The notes beneath the pieces are model-generated. The model saw only the letters and a list, made by a program, of their open reading frames with translations, searched no databases and was not told where the DNA came from. 64,000 nt of DNA, taken from the NCBI RefSeq assembly GCF_900141735.1, contig NZ_FQYO01000006.1, positions 102,980 to 166,979 of the forward strand, read 5' to 3'. Within the stretch, counting starts at the first letter, position 1; each line of letters opens with the position of its first letter. This document shows positions 1 through 8,461 of this stretch, one piece after another. The position numbers and the translations under genes are program-made. This stretch comes from Wenxinia saemankumensis. GTDB taxonomy: Bacteria; Pseudomonadota; Alphaproteobacteria; Rhodobacterales; Rhodobacteraceae.

Positions 1-57
1 CCCCCAGCGCAGGGGCCCCTATGGTCGGGGCACCGAGCGCCGGAAGGATCCCCCCCC

Positions 58-876
58 GTGACCGTGACCGATACCGGGCCCGCGACCGGGCCGAGCCCCG
101 CCCCCTCGCCGCCGGCCCCGCTGCGGGTCGTGTCCTGGAACGTGCATCGGGGGCGCGGCGGAGACGGGCGGGTGGATCCCGCCCGGATCCTCTCCACGCT
201 GGGGGCGGAGGTCTGCCCTGCCGGCTCGGCCGACATCCTCGGGCTGCAGGAGGCGGACGAGGAGGTTCCGCCGCATGGCCGGATCCTCGACGTGGCGGGG
301 ATCGAGGCGGCGACGGGGCTGCGCTCGGTCCACGATCGCGACGGGCTGCGCTGGGGGCCACGGAGCGACGGCTTCCTCGGCGCGATCCTGTTCCTGCCGC
401 CGGACTGGGGTCTCTCCCATGCCGACGTGATCGACCTGCCCGGCCATTGCCATCGCGGCGCCATCGCGGTGGAGGCACGGTCCCCCGCCGGGCCGGTGCG
501 GGTGATCTGCACCCACCTGTCGCTGGGACAGCCGCTGCGGATCGTGCAGGTCCGCACCCTGGTGCAGTACGCCTTCCGGCGCCCCGCCATGCCGACGATC
601 CTGCTGGGCGACCTGAACGAGTGGCGCCCTTGGGGCGGCCTCGCCTTCTCGCCCCGGGTGACCGGCTGCCGCCTGTCCGGGCCCTGCGCGCCGAGCTTTC
701 CGGTCGGCCGCCCGATCCTGCCGCTCGACCGGATCCTCTGCGACCGGCCCGGCGCGGTGACGGGGTTCGAAGTGCTGGACGGGCGCGGGATCCGCGCCGC
801 CTCCGACCACCGCCCCATCCGCGCGCGGGTCGCGCCCTTCGGCCCTGCCGATCGCTCCGGCGGGGCGGCGACCTAA
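58..876 (+). CDS. Endonuclease/exonuclease/phosphatase family protein
   Basis: This 272-residue protein has the EEP (DNase I-like) fold, a metal-dependent phosphodiesterase or phosphatase family. Visible motifs are VVSWNVHRG (metal/substrate Asn at residue 28), LGLQEADEE (metal-binding Glu 65), GDLNEW in the middle, and SDHRPI near the C-terminus, which gives the catalytic Asp-His pair. No signal peptide is visible, so it is probably cytoplasmic. The GTG at 58 follows a GGAAGGA ribosome-binding sequence about ten bases upstream. The gene converges on the cytochrome b561 gene and their stop codons overlap. The substrate cannot be told from sequence; nucleic acid, phosphoinositide-like lipid and other phosphoesters are all handled by this fold. 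Confidence 0.85.
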   Translation: MTVTDTGPATGPSPAPSPPAPLRVVSWNVHRGRGGDGRVDPARILSTLGAEVCPAGSADILGLQEADEEVPPHGRILDVAGIEAATGLRSVHDRDGLRWGPRSDGFLGAILFLPPDWGLSHADVIDLPGHCHRGAIAVEARSPAGPVRVICTHLSLGQPLRIVQVRTLVQYAFRRPAMPTILLGDLNEWRPWGGLAFSPRVTGCRLSGPCAPSFPVGRPILPLDRILCDRPGAVTGFEVLDGRGIRAASDHRPIRARVAPFGPADRSGGAAT

Positions 877-1445
877 CGCCGCGCCGGCCACATCCGCTGG
901 AACACCCCGTCCCGCGCAACGAGGAGGTGATGCAGCGCGGCCCCCGCGTGCAGCAGGACCAGCGCGATCAGCGCGAAGCGGGCGTAGAAATGGACCGCCT
1001 GCGCGGCCCCGGCGAGATCGTCTGACAGCGGGACGAGCGGCGGCACGCCCAGGGCATCGAGAAGCTCGATCGGGAAATCCCCCGCCTCGACCCGCAGATA
1101 GCCCGAGACGGTCATGACGAGGACCAGCGCGTAGAGCAGCCCGTGCGTCGCCCCGGCGATGCGCCGCTGCCAGGGGGGCACGTGGCCGGGAAGCGGCGGG
1201 GCCGGATGGATCGCACGGTAGATCAGCCGCAGGACGACGAGCAGCAGGATCACGATGCCCACGTTCTTGTGATAGAGATAGAGCGCATCCTGCACGGACC
1301 GGTCGAGCCCCTCCTCGACCATGATCGCGCCCGCCGGGAGCGTCGACAACACGAGCAGCGCCGTCAGCCAGTGAAGCGCCTGCGCGGGGCCGCGATAGCG
1401 CCCGGCCGAGCCGCTGCCTGCCCGTTCACGACTGCCCTGTTCCAT
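873..1445 (-). CDS. Cytochrome b561 family protein
   Basis: This 190-residue integral membrane protein has four predicted helices (about residues 26-42, 62-78, 100-118 and 153-175). Membrane-associated histidines lie at 25, 59, 101, 152 and 166, the pattern of di-heme b561/Ni-hydrogenase-type b cytochromes that pass electrons between the quinone pool and a periplasmic acceptor. The first helix begins with the family-typical ALHWLTAL. It starts with ATG and is divergent from the CDP-alcohol phosphatidyltransferase, with 98 bases between the starts. No partner oxidoreductase is adjacent, so the electron acceptor is unknown; superoxide oxidase (CybB-like) activity is one possibility for this family. 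Confidence 0.88.
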   Translation of the reverse strand: MEQGSRERAGSGSAGRYRGPAQALHWLTALLVLSTLPAGAIMVEEGLDRSVQDALYLYHKNVGIVILLLVVLRLIYRAIHPAPPLPGHVPPWQRRIAGATHGLLYALVLVMTVSGYLRVEAGDFPIELLDALGVPPLVPLSDDLAGAAQAVHFYARFALIALVLLHAGAALHHLLVARDGVFQRMWPARR

Positions 1446-1509
1446 CGCCCCCCCGGATGCGGCCCGCCCCCGAGGCTAGCCGGCCCCGCCGGGCCGTTCA
1501 ACGGCAGGC

Positions 1510-1536
1510 TTGACTTCGTCCGGACGGGCTTAACTC
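1510..1536 (+). promoter_or_regulatory. Possible promoter with a short palindrome ahead of the phosphatidyltransferase gene
   Basis: TTGACT at 1510-1515 is a good -35 match, followed 15 bases later by TAACTC as a poor -10. Between them lies the 10-base palindrome CGTCCGGACG (1518-1527). If this is the promoter, transcription would start at the 1544 ATG (leaderless) or serve a downstream start at 1625. The weak -10 and short spacer keep this tentative. Confidence 0.25.
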
Positions 1537-1543
1537 CGTGCGG

Positions 1544-2323
1544 ATGACAGTCTCCGAGAGGATCCTTCAGCCTGCGCGACGCGGCCGCGTCGCCCCGCCC
1601 GGGCCGGGGCCCGGCGTTCTGGCGATGTCGGCGCTCCATCTCGGCGTGGTCGCCGGCGGGATCGCGGCGCTCGAGGCCCTCTTCCCCGCGCTCGCGGCGG
1701 GACAGCTGCCGGTTCTCGCGCTGGCCGTCCTGATGGCCGCGACGATCGCGGGGCTGATGCACGCGGCGCGGGGCGGCAGCTACCCGCACGGGCGGTTCGG
1801 CGCCTGCAACGGCGTGACCTATCTGCGCGGCTCGCTGGCCTGCCTGCTCGCCCTGCCGCTCGCGGCGCCGTCGGCGCTGGCCGACCCCGACCTCGGCTGG
1901 ACGATCTTCGCCATCGGCGCGGTCGCGCTGTCGCTTGACGGGGTCGACGGCTGGCTGGCCCGGCGCAGCGGTCTGGCCTCGGCCTTCGGCGCGCGGTTCG
2001 ACATGGAGATCGACTCGGTCCTCGCGCTCATCCTCGCCCTGCTGGCCTGGGCCGGCGGTGCCGCCGGACCGCTGGTCCTCGTCCTCGGCCTCGCGCGCTA
2101 CGTCTTCGTCGCGGCGGGCTGGACCCTGCCCTGGCTGGCCGCGCCGCTTCCCCCGAGCTTCCTGCGCAAGACGATCTGCGTGGTCCAGCTCGGCACGCTG
2201 ATCGCGCTGCAGGCGCCGATCCTGCCGGACAGGCCGGGCCACGCGGCGGCCATCGGGGCCGCCCTGCTGCTCGCCTTCTCGTTCGGGCGGGACATCCGCT
2301 GGCTCGCGGCGCGGGGCCGCTGA
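1544..2323 (+). CDS. CDP-alcohol phosphatidyltransferase family protein
   Basis: This 259-residue membrane enzyme carries the complete CDP-alcohol phosphotransferase signature D-x2-DG-x2-AR-x8-G-x3-D-x3-D, running from Asp 132 (LDGVDGWLARR) to about Asp 157 (FDMEID). The family swaps CMP of a CDP-alcohol (usually CDP-diacylglycerol) for another alcohol to make phospholipid headgroups. About six hydrophobic helices are visible. ATG 1544 is preferred over GTG 1538 just upstream; ATG 1625 is also possible, as no ribosome-binding sequence decides. It ends two bases before the LTA-synthase-like gene, so the two are surely co-transcribed. The product lipid (phosphatidylglycerol, choline or inositol type) cannot be assigned from the motif. 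Confidence 0.85.
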   Translation: MTVSERILQPARRGRVAPPGPGPGVLAMSALHLGVVAGGIAALEALFPALAAGQLPVLALAVLMAATIAGLMHAARGGSYPHGRFGACNGVTYLRGSLACLLALPLAAPSALADPDLGWTIFAIGAVALSLDGVDGWLARRSGLASAFGARFDMEIDSVLALILALLAWAGGAAGPLVLVLGLARYVFVAAGWTLPWLAAPLPPSFLRKTICVVQLGTLIALQAPILPDRPGHAAAIGAALLLAFSFGRDIRWLAARGR

Positions 2324-2325
2324 GG

Positions 2326-3972
2326 GTGGGGCCGGCATCCCTTCTCCGGCCGGCGCTCGCGGCGCTCGTCCTGTTCCTCGTCCTGATCCAGCCCAACCAT
2401 CCCGACGCGATGACCTGGGGGGCGCTGCGGCTCTTCCCGCTGGAGCTTCCGGCGATCCTCCTCGTCCTTCTGGTGCTGCCGGCGGGGGCGCCGGCGACGC
2501 GCCTCGTCCGGGGCGCGCTTGTCGCGGTGCTGGCCCTGCTGGCACTGCTGAAGGGCGCCGATTACGGCACGCAGCTCGCCTATGGGCGCAGCTTCGATCC
2601 GGTCGTCGACATGCACCTCCTCCCCGCGGCCTGGCGGCTCGCCTCGGGCGCCGTCGGCCTGCCGCTCGCGGGGCTGGCCCTGCTCGCCGCGCTGGTTCTG
2701 ACCGGTGCCCTCGTCTGGGCACTGTGGTGGGCGACGGGTGTCTGGGCGCGCATCGCGCTGCCGAACGGCCCGCTCCGCACGGGCGGGGCGCTGGCCGCCC
2801 TCGCCGCGATCGCCCTCGTCGTGGGCGAGGTGGGGGACCGCCGCCGCGCGTGGGAGCTGCCGATGGATCCGCCCGGCACCGCCTTCACCGCCCGGGTCGC
2901 GGTCGAGCGCGTCGACCGGACCCGCCGCACGCTCGCCCAGCTCGCCGATTTCACGATCGCGGCGCGTACCGATCCCCATGCCGGGGCCGAGGGCCTGTTC
3001 GACCGGCTGTCGGGGCGCGACGTCATCATCGTCTTCGTCGAGAGCTACGGACGGGCCAGCATCGATGTCCCCTTCTACGCCGAGACCCATGTCCCCACGC
3101 TCCGGGCGGCCGAGGCATCCCTCGACGCGGCCGGACTCGCCATGCGTTCGGGCTGGCTGACCGCGCCGATGCGCGGCGGGCAGAGCTGGCTGGCCCATGC
3201 CACGCTCTCTTCCGGGCTCTGGACGCCGGACCAGACGCGGTACCGCGCCATGCTGGCCAGCCCGCGACGCACGCTCTACCACCTCGCCGCCGATGCGGGG
3301 TTCCACACCGCCGCGGTGATGCCGGCCATCACCTACGACTGGCCGGAAGGCGCGCTGATGGGTTTCGACACGATCCGCGATTCCACCGAGCTCGGCTATG
3401 CGGGGCCGGCCTTCAACTGGGTGACGATGCCCGACCAGTTCACGCTGGCCGCCTTCGACCGCGCCTTCCGGGCCGAGCCGCCGGGCACGCGGCCCCCCCT
3501 CTTCGCGCAGATCGCGCTGATCTCGTCGCATGCGCCCTGGACCCCGATCCCCGAGATGGTCCCCTGGGAGGATGTGGGCGACGGCAGCGTCTACGCCCCG
3601 TGGGACGGCGCGGGGGATCCGCCTTCCGTCGTCTGGCGCGACCGCGAGCGGGTGCGCGAGCAATATCGCAGGGCAATCGACTACGCCCTCTCGGCCGCCT
3701 TCTCCTGGGCCGCGCGGACGGCGCCCGAGGGACCGCTCATCGTCGTTCTGGGCGATCACCAGACGGCCGATTCCATCTCGCTCAGCGACAGCTATGACGT
3801 CCCGGTCCATGTCATCGGACCGGAGGCGGCCCTCGCCCCGCTCGAGGGGTGGGGCTGGACCGAGGGGCTGGTCCCTGCCGCGGACCTGGAGCCCTGGCGG
3901 ATGGACGAATTCCGCGACCGGTTCATCGCCGCCTACACGTCGGGGACCGACCTCGCAGGGATGCGGCCATGA
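2326..3972 (+). CDS. Membrane sulfatase/LTA synthase-like phosphotransferase
   Basis: This 548-residue protein has about four N-terminal membrane helices (to about residue 165) followed by a large periplasmic alkaline-phosphatase-superfamily domain, the architecture of OpgB/MdoB and LtaS. Candidate metal ligands are Glu 239 in IVFVESYG and Asp 477-His 478 in LGDHQTAD. The probable nucleophile is Ser 287 in GGQSW, or a nearby Thr. Related enzymes move phosphoglycerol or phosphoethanolamine from phospholipids onto periplasmic glycans. It starts with GTG two bases after the phosphatidyltransferase. Being in one block with opgGIHC suggests, by inference only, a role in putting phospho-substituents on periplasmic glucans. 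A true sulfatase is unlikely, as no CxPxR formylglycine motif is seen. Confidence 0.75.
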   Translation: MGPASLLRPALAALVLFLVLIQPNHPDAMTWGALRLFPLELPAILLVLLVLPAGAPATRLVRGALVAVLALLALLKGADYGTQLAYGRSFDPVVDMHLLPAAWRLASGAVGLPLAGLALLAALVLTGALVWALWWATGVWARIALPNGPLRTGGALAALAAIALVVGEVGDRRRAWELPMDPPGTAFTARVAVERVDRTRRTLAQLADFTIAARTDPHAGAEGLFDRLSGRDVIIVFVESYGRASIDVPFYAETHVPTLRAAEASLDAAGLAMRSGWLTAPMRGGQSWLAHATLSSGLWTPDQTRYRAMLASPRRTLYHLAADAGFHTAAVMPAITYDWPEGALMGFDTIRDSTELGYAGPAFNWVTMPDQFTLAAFDRAFRAEPPGTRPPLFAQIALISSHAPWTPIPEMVPWEDVGDGSVYAPWDGAGDPPSVVWRDRERVREQYRRAIDYALSAAFSWAARTAPEGPLIVVLGDHQTADSISLSDSYDVPVHVIGPEAALAPLEGWGWTEGLVPAADLEPWRMDEFRDRFIAAYTSGTDLAGMRP

Positions 3973-4002
3973 GCGCACAGACCGACCGCAAAGGGGGGCG
4001 CG

Positions 4003-5106
4003 ATGGCTGATCTCGTCCTCGACGGCCTCACCAAGAGCTTCGGCGAGACGGAGGTGGTGCACGGCATCGACCTCTCGGTCGCCGAGAACGAGTTCGTCGT
4101 GCTCGTCGGCCCCTCGGGCTGCGGCAAGTCCACGACGCTCCGGATGGTGGCGGGGCTGGAGGCGATCACGGGCGGAGAGCTGCGGATTGGCGGCCGGCGG
4201 GTGAACGAGCGTTCGCCGGGCGAGCGCGACGTGGCGATGGTGTTCCAGAACTACGCGCTCTACCCGCATCTGACGGTCGCGCAGAACATCGCCTTCGGAC
4301 TGCGCCGCAAGCGTCTGCCCCGGGCCGAGCGGAACGCCGCGGTGCAGGAGATCGCACGCCTGCTGCAGATCGAGCCGCTGCTGGACCGCCGGCCGCGCGC
4401 GCTGTCGGGCGGGCAGCGCCAGCGCGTCGCGATGGGCCGGGCGATCATCCGCGACCCGCAGGTCTTTCTCTTCGACGAGCCGCTCTCCAATCTCGATGCG
4501 CGGCTGCGCGTGCAGATGCGGCTGGAGATCAAGCGCCTGCATGCCGCCAAGCCGGTGACGACGCTCTACGTCACGCATGACCAGACCGAGGCGATGACGA
4601 TGGCCGACCGGGTCGTGGTGATGAACGCCGGGCGGATCGAGCAGGTCGGCCCGCCATTGGAGATCTACCGCAACCCGCGCACCCGTTTCGTGGCCGAGTT
4701 CATCGGCGCCCCCGCGGTGAACCTGTTCGACGCCCGGCTGAGCGCCGGAGCCGGCGACGGGCTCTGGATCGAGCTGGCCGACGGCACGCGCCTTTCGGTC
4801 CCGGGCAGCCGGCGCGCGGCCTATGCCGGCTTCGCCGGGCGGCCCGTCGTGTTCGGTCTGCGGCCCGAGGACATCTCGATCGGCTCGGGCGACGACCCCG
4901 TCGCGCCGGTCAACATGATCGAGCCGATGGGGGTGGAGACGCTGGCCTATCTCGGCTTCGGCGGGACCGAGGCCTGTGCCCGCCTGACGGGCGGACACGT
5001 GCCCCGGCGGGGGGACCGCGTCCCTCTGCAGCTGGGGCTGGAGCGGATGATCCTGATCGACCCCGCGACCGACCGCGTCATCGGCGCGACATCGACCGAA
5101 ACCTGA
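4003..5106 (+). CDS. Sugar ABC transporter ATP-binding protein (MalK/UgpC type)
   Basis: This 367-residue ATPase belongs to a CUT1-type carbohydrate importer. Walker A is GPSGCGKST (residues 36-44), the Q-loop is MVFQNYALYPHL, the signature is LSGGQRQRV (about residue 134), Walker B is VFLFDEPLSNLD, and the H-loop is VTHDQTEAM. The C-terminal third is the regulatory TOBE domain of MalK-like subunits. ATG 4003 is preceded by a strong AAAGGGGGG ribosome-binding sequence. It lies 30 bases after the LTA-synthase-like gene and 35 before the binding protein, within one transcription unit. Unusually, the ATPase comes first in the operon. Confidence 0.93.
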   Translation: MADLVLDGLTKSFGETEVVHGIDLSVAENEFVVLVGPSGCGKSTTLRMVAGLEAITGGELRIGGRRVNERSPGERDVAMVFQNYALYPHLTVAQNIAFGLRRKRLPRAERNAAVQEIARLLQIEPLLDRRPRALSGGQRQRVAMGRAIIRDPQVFLFDEPLSNLDARLRVQMRLEIKRLHAAKPVTTLYVTHDQTEAMTMADRVVVMNAGRIEQVGPPLEIYRNPRTRFVAEFIGAPAVNLFDARLSAGAGDGLWIELADGTRLSVPGSRRAAYAGFAGRPVVFGLRPEDISIGSGDDPVAPVNMIEPMGVETLAYLGFGGTEACARLTGGHVPRRGDRVPLQLGLERMILIDPATDRVIGATSTET

Positions 5107-5141
5107 AGAACGACCGACAAACGACTGGGAGTGAACACGGA

Positions 5142-6434
5142 ATGACACGCAGACTGACCGCCTCGACCCTCGCCCTGGCGCTTGCCGGGGCCCCGCTCCT
5201 CGCACAGGAGGACATGGTGACCCGCGACCGGGTCGGCCCCGCCGATGCCGAGAACGCACTGACCTTCCGCCTGACGGCCTACGATCTCTATTCCTCGGAT
5301 CCCGCGACCTCCGCCGCCTTCGAGGAGCTGTTCGTCGACTTCATCGAGGACAATCCCGGCTGGCGGATCGACACCCAGCTGCAGACCGGCAACCTCAGCC
5401 AGGAACAGGCCCGCATGATCGAGCAGGCCCAGGCCGGGCGCGGGCCAGACTGCGCGATGGTCGACAGCGCGCAGCTCGCCACCTACAAGGCGGCGGGAAT
5501 CCTCTCTCCGATGAACGAGTACTTCACCGAGGAGGAGATCGCCGATTTCTTCCCCTACGTTCGGGACGGCATCACCGACGAGGACGGCAACATGCTCGCC
5601 GTGTGGTGGTTCACCGACCTGCGCGTCCTCTACCGCAATACCGAAGTGGTGCCCGAGGCGCCGCAGACCTGGGACGACCTGCAGGCCGCCGCGCTGGCGA
5701 CGGTCGAGCAGGGCTACGAGGGGATCCTGTTCAACGGCGCCCGGGGCGAGGGGACGACCTTCGACTGGCTCGCGAACTACTGGGCGCTCGGCGGCGAGCT
5801 GGTGGACGAGGCCGGCGAGCCGGTCTTCTACGAGGGCGAGAACCGCGAGCTCTTCCTGCAGGCCGTCCGCTACTACGAGAGCCTCGTGGACTCGGGCGCC
5901 GCCCCCGCGCGCGTGACCTCCATCGCGACCTACGACGACATGCTCGCCGCCGCGGCGGCGAGCACCACGGCGATGTTCGTCGGCGGGAACTGGATGTATG
6001 CCCAGCTCCAGACCACCCTCCCCGAGGAGGAGGCCGCGAAATGGGAGGCCTCCGAGCTGCCCGGCCCCACGGCCGAGCAGCGCGCGACCGGAACGGGCGG
6101 CTGGACCATCGCCGCGCTGACCGACGATCCCGAGAAGGTGCGGATGTGCGCGGGGATCGCGAAGCTCTATCTCGGCCCGGGCAATGCCTTCCAGGGGCTG
6201 CTGCCGACGCAGGCCTCGCTCTACGACGAGTACGACACCTATGCGGGGCCGGAATTCGAAGTGTTCTCGGCCGCGCTCGAGAACGGGCGGGCCCGGCCGG
6301 GGGTCGCGATCTATCCCGAGATCTCGAACCAGATCCAGATCCTCCTGGGCGAGGTGATGTCGGGCGCGGCCGAGCCCGAAGCGGCGCTGGACGCCGCGGC
6401 CGAGGCGGTCGAGGCCGCCTACGCCCGCCAGTGA
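5142..6434 (+). CDS. Sugar ABC transporter substrate-binding protein
   Basis: This 430-residue periplasmic binding protein belongs to the extracellular solute-binding family 1 (MalE/ThuE-like). A Sec signal peptide (basic MTRR, then a hydrophobic run ending GAPLLAQ) is seen in the first 22 residues. The mature protein shows the family pattern, including WWFTDLRVLYRN and the PQTWDDL motif near the first hinge. The trailing GGWTIAAL segment and the alanine-rich C-terminal helix also match. A GGGAGTGAAC ribosome-binding region precedes ATG 5142. It belongs with the ATPase upstream and the two permeases downstream. The ligand is unknown; trehalose, maltose or another di- or oligosaccharide is typical for this group. 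Confidence 0.9.
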   Translation: MTRRLTASTLALALAGAPLLAQEDMVTRDRVGPADAENALTFRLTAYDLYSSDPATSAAFEELFVDFIEDNPGWRIDTQLQTGNLSQEQARMIEQAQAGRGPDCAMVDSAQLATYKAAGILSPMNEYFTEEEIADFFPYVRDGITDEDGNMLAVWWFTDLRVLYRNTEVVPEAPQTWDDLQAAALATVEQGYEGILFNGARGEGTTFDWLANYWALGGELVDEAGEPVFYEGENRELFLQAVRYYESLVDSGAAPARVTSIATYDDMLAAAAASTTAMFVGGNWMYAQLQTTLPEEEAAKWEASELPGPTAEQRATGTGGWTIAALTDDPEKVRMCAGIAKLYLGPGNAFQGLLPTQASLYDEYDTYAGPEFEVFSAALENGRARPGVAIYPEISNQIQILLGEVMSGAAEPEAALDAAAEAVEAAYARQ

Positions 6435-6483
6435 CGCGCGCGGGCCGGGGCGCCCGCCCCGGCCCCGCCCGACGGAGCCGCAG

Positions 6484-7413
6484 ATGATCGCCCGCGCCGC
6501 CCGCCGCAGGACCGCGACCCCGCCCCCCGCCGGCGGCGGGCCCGTCCCCGCGCGGCCGCTGCCCTGGCTGCTGCCGGTGCTGCTGTTCGTCGGGCTGTTC
6601 TACCTCTGGCCGATCGTCGACGCGCTGCGGCTCGCCTTCACGGATGCCTCGCTGCTGGACCGCGACGCCGCCTTCTCGACCGAGGCGATCGGCGCCATGC
6701 TGGGCAGCCCCGCGCTCGGCACCGTGCTGCGCAACACCGCGATCTTCACGCTGGGCAGCGTGGTCGGGCAGATCCTTCTCGGGCTGGCCATCGCCCTCCT
6801 CGTCGTGCGCGGAGAGCGGAACGGCCTGCGCGGGATGCTGGTGATGCGCACGCTCGTCCTCGCGGCCTGGGTGATCCCCGGCATCGCGAACGGCATCATC
6901 TGGCAGATGCTCTTCTCCGAGGCGCCGTTCGGGGCGATCAATTCCGCCCTGCGGCTCGCCGGTCTGCCGCCCGTCGCCTGGCTGTCGGATCCGGGCAACG
7001 CGATGATGTCTGCGATCATCGCGACGGTCTGGCAGGGCACGGCCTATTCGATGATCCTGCTCTACGCCGCCCTGCGGTCGATCGACGACACGCTCTACGA
7101 GGCGGCGGCGGTGGATGCCGCGACCCCGTGGGAACGGTTCCGGTTCATCACCCTGCCCGAGCTGCGCGGCGCGCTGCTGGTGAACGCGATCCTGATCGTG
7201 ATCATGACGCTGAACACGTTCGACGTGATCATCTCGCTGACCGGCGGGGGGCCGGGACGGGCGACCGAGGTGCTCGCGCTCTTCACCTACAACACCGTCT
7301 TCTACAATTTCGACCTCGCAGGCGGCAGCGTGCTGTCGATCCTGCTGATGGCGATCTCGCTGGCGCTCGCCGCGCTCGTCGCCGCCTTCCTGCCGCGGGC
7401 GGGGCGGCGATGA
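6484..7413 (+). CDS. Sugar ABC transporter permease (MalF type)
   Basis: This 309-residue inner-membrane permease has six or seven predicted helices and a cytoplasmic arginine-rich N-terminus. The conserved EAA loop (YEAAAVDAATPWERFRFITLP), which docks on the ATPase, is at about residues 203-223. It is the first of a permease pair, and its TGA overlaps the ATG of the second (ATGA at 7410-7413), so the two are translationally coupled. A GGAG sequence in the short spacer after the binding-protein gene supports ATG 6484. Confidence 0.92.
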   Translation: MIARAARRRTATPPPAGGGPVPARPLPWLLPVLLFVGLFYLWPIVDALRLAFTDASLLDRDAAFSTEAIGAMLGSPALGTVLRNTAIFTLGSVVGQILLGLAIALLVVRGERNGLRGMLVMRTLVLAAWVIPGIANGIIWQMLFSEAPFGAINSALRLAGLPPVAWLSDPGNAMMSAIIATVWQGTAYSMILLYAALRSIDDTLYEAAAVDAATPWERFRFITLPELRGALLVNAILIVIMTLNTFDVIISLTGGGPGRATEVLALFTYNTVFYNFDLAGGSVLSILLMAISLALAALVAAFLPRAGRR

Positions 7414-8252
7414 TCCAGAGCCGCCGATCCCGCTGGGGCAACGCGCTGACCTACGCGGCGGCGATCCCCCTCGCCGCGTTCTTCCTGATCCCGGTCATCT
7501 GGCTGCTCTCGCTGGCGCTGCGCACCCCGGCGGAGGTGTTCCTCGGCGCCGCCCGCCTCGTGCCGGAGGAGCCGACACTGGCGAATTTCCGGCAGGTCCT
7601 GACCGATGGCGGATTCCGCCTCTACCTGTGGAACTCGGTCAAGCTGGCCTTCCTCGGGGCGGCCGGGGCCGTCGCCTGCGCCGCCCCCGCCTCCTACGCG
7701 TTCTCGCGGATGAGCTTCCGCGGCAAGCCGGCGCTGATGATGGGCATCCTCGCGGTGCAGATGGTGTCCGGCCTCGTCATCCTGATCCCGCTCTACCGCT
7801 GGATGGACCGGCTCGGCCTGCTCGAGACGCATGCCGGCACCACGCTGCTCTACGTCTCGGCCGGGATCCCGGTGACCGTCTGGCTGCTGAAGACCACCTT
7901 CGACGGCGTGCCGCGCGAGCTGGAGGAGGCGGCGGCGATCGACGGCCTCGGCCGGTTCGAGACCTTCCTGCGGATCACCCTGCCCCTCGCGGCGCCTGGC
8001 GTCGCCTCGGCGCTGATCCTGAACGTGATCCTGAACTGGTCGCAGTTCCTGATCCCCTTCGTGATGCTGAGCGAGACCGCGAAATGGCCGATCTCGGTCG
8101 CGATCTTCAACTATGCGGGCGCGACCAATGCCACCACGACCCAGCTGCTCGCCGCGGCCTGCCTCGTCGCCGTGGTGCCGACGCTGATCATCTTCGTTGC
8201 GCTGCAGCGTCTGATCGTCGGCGCGCTGACCGCCGGAGCGGTGAAGGGCTGA
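7410..8252 (+). CDS. Sugar ABC transporter permease (MalG type)
   Basis: This is the second permease of the importer, 280 residues with six predicted helices. The EAA loop reads EEAAAIDGLGRFETF followed by RITLPLAAPG, as in MalG-family proteins. The ATG at 7410 overlaps the stop of the first permease; the frame stays open further upstream, but those codons lie inside the other gene and lack a membrane-protein N-terminus. It closes the four-gene importer. A 209-base gap separates it from opgG, the first sizeable break in the block. Confidence 0.92.
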   Translation: MIQSRRSRWGNALTYAAAIPLAAFFLIPVIWLLSLALRTPAEVFLGAARLVPEEPTLANFRQVLTDGGFRLYLWNSVKLAFLGAAGAVACAAPASYAFSRMSFRGKPALMMGILAVQMVSGLVILIPLYRWMDRLGLLETHAGTTLLYVSAGIPVTVWLLKTTFDGVPRELEEAAAIDGLGRFETFLRITLPLAAPGVASALILNVILNWSQFLIPFVMLSETAKWPISVAIFNYAGATNATTTQLLAAACLVAVVPTLIIFVALQRLIVGALTAGAVKG

Positions 8253-8390
8253 GGCGGGATGCCGCAGCGCGGCGAACCGATCTTCCCGGATTGCCCGCTT
8301 TTTCGGCAGGAGCGGCCCGATTCCCCGAAGTCCCCGCCGGGGACCGCCGATGAGGGGGGCGAAAGCCCGCCGGTTCGGCACGGTCACCCT

Positions 8391-8419
8391 TTGAACTTTT
8401 CTGCAAATGCACGATCTGA
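8391..8419 (+). promoter_or_regulatory. opgG: Possible promoter ahead of opgG
   Basis: In the 209-base gap before opgG, an AT-richer island contains TTGAAC (8391-8396, a 4/6 match to the -35) followed about 17 bases later by ATCTGA as a weak -10. Synthesis of these glucans is osmoregulated in relatives, so a promoter here is expected. The match is poor and the call is tentative. Confidence 0.25.
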
Positions 8420-8461
8420 GGGGCAGCGACCGCAACGATTCTCGCACTGGACGATTCCCCC

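Noticed and set aside
2098..5259. Open frame of over 1000 codons on the minus strand
   Set aside because: It lies opposite the sulfatase-like and ABC ATPase genes, is mostly Arg, Gly, His and Asp, and matches nothing. In DNA of this GC content stop codons are rare, so long antisense frames are expected.
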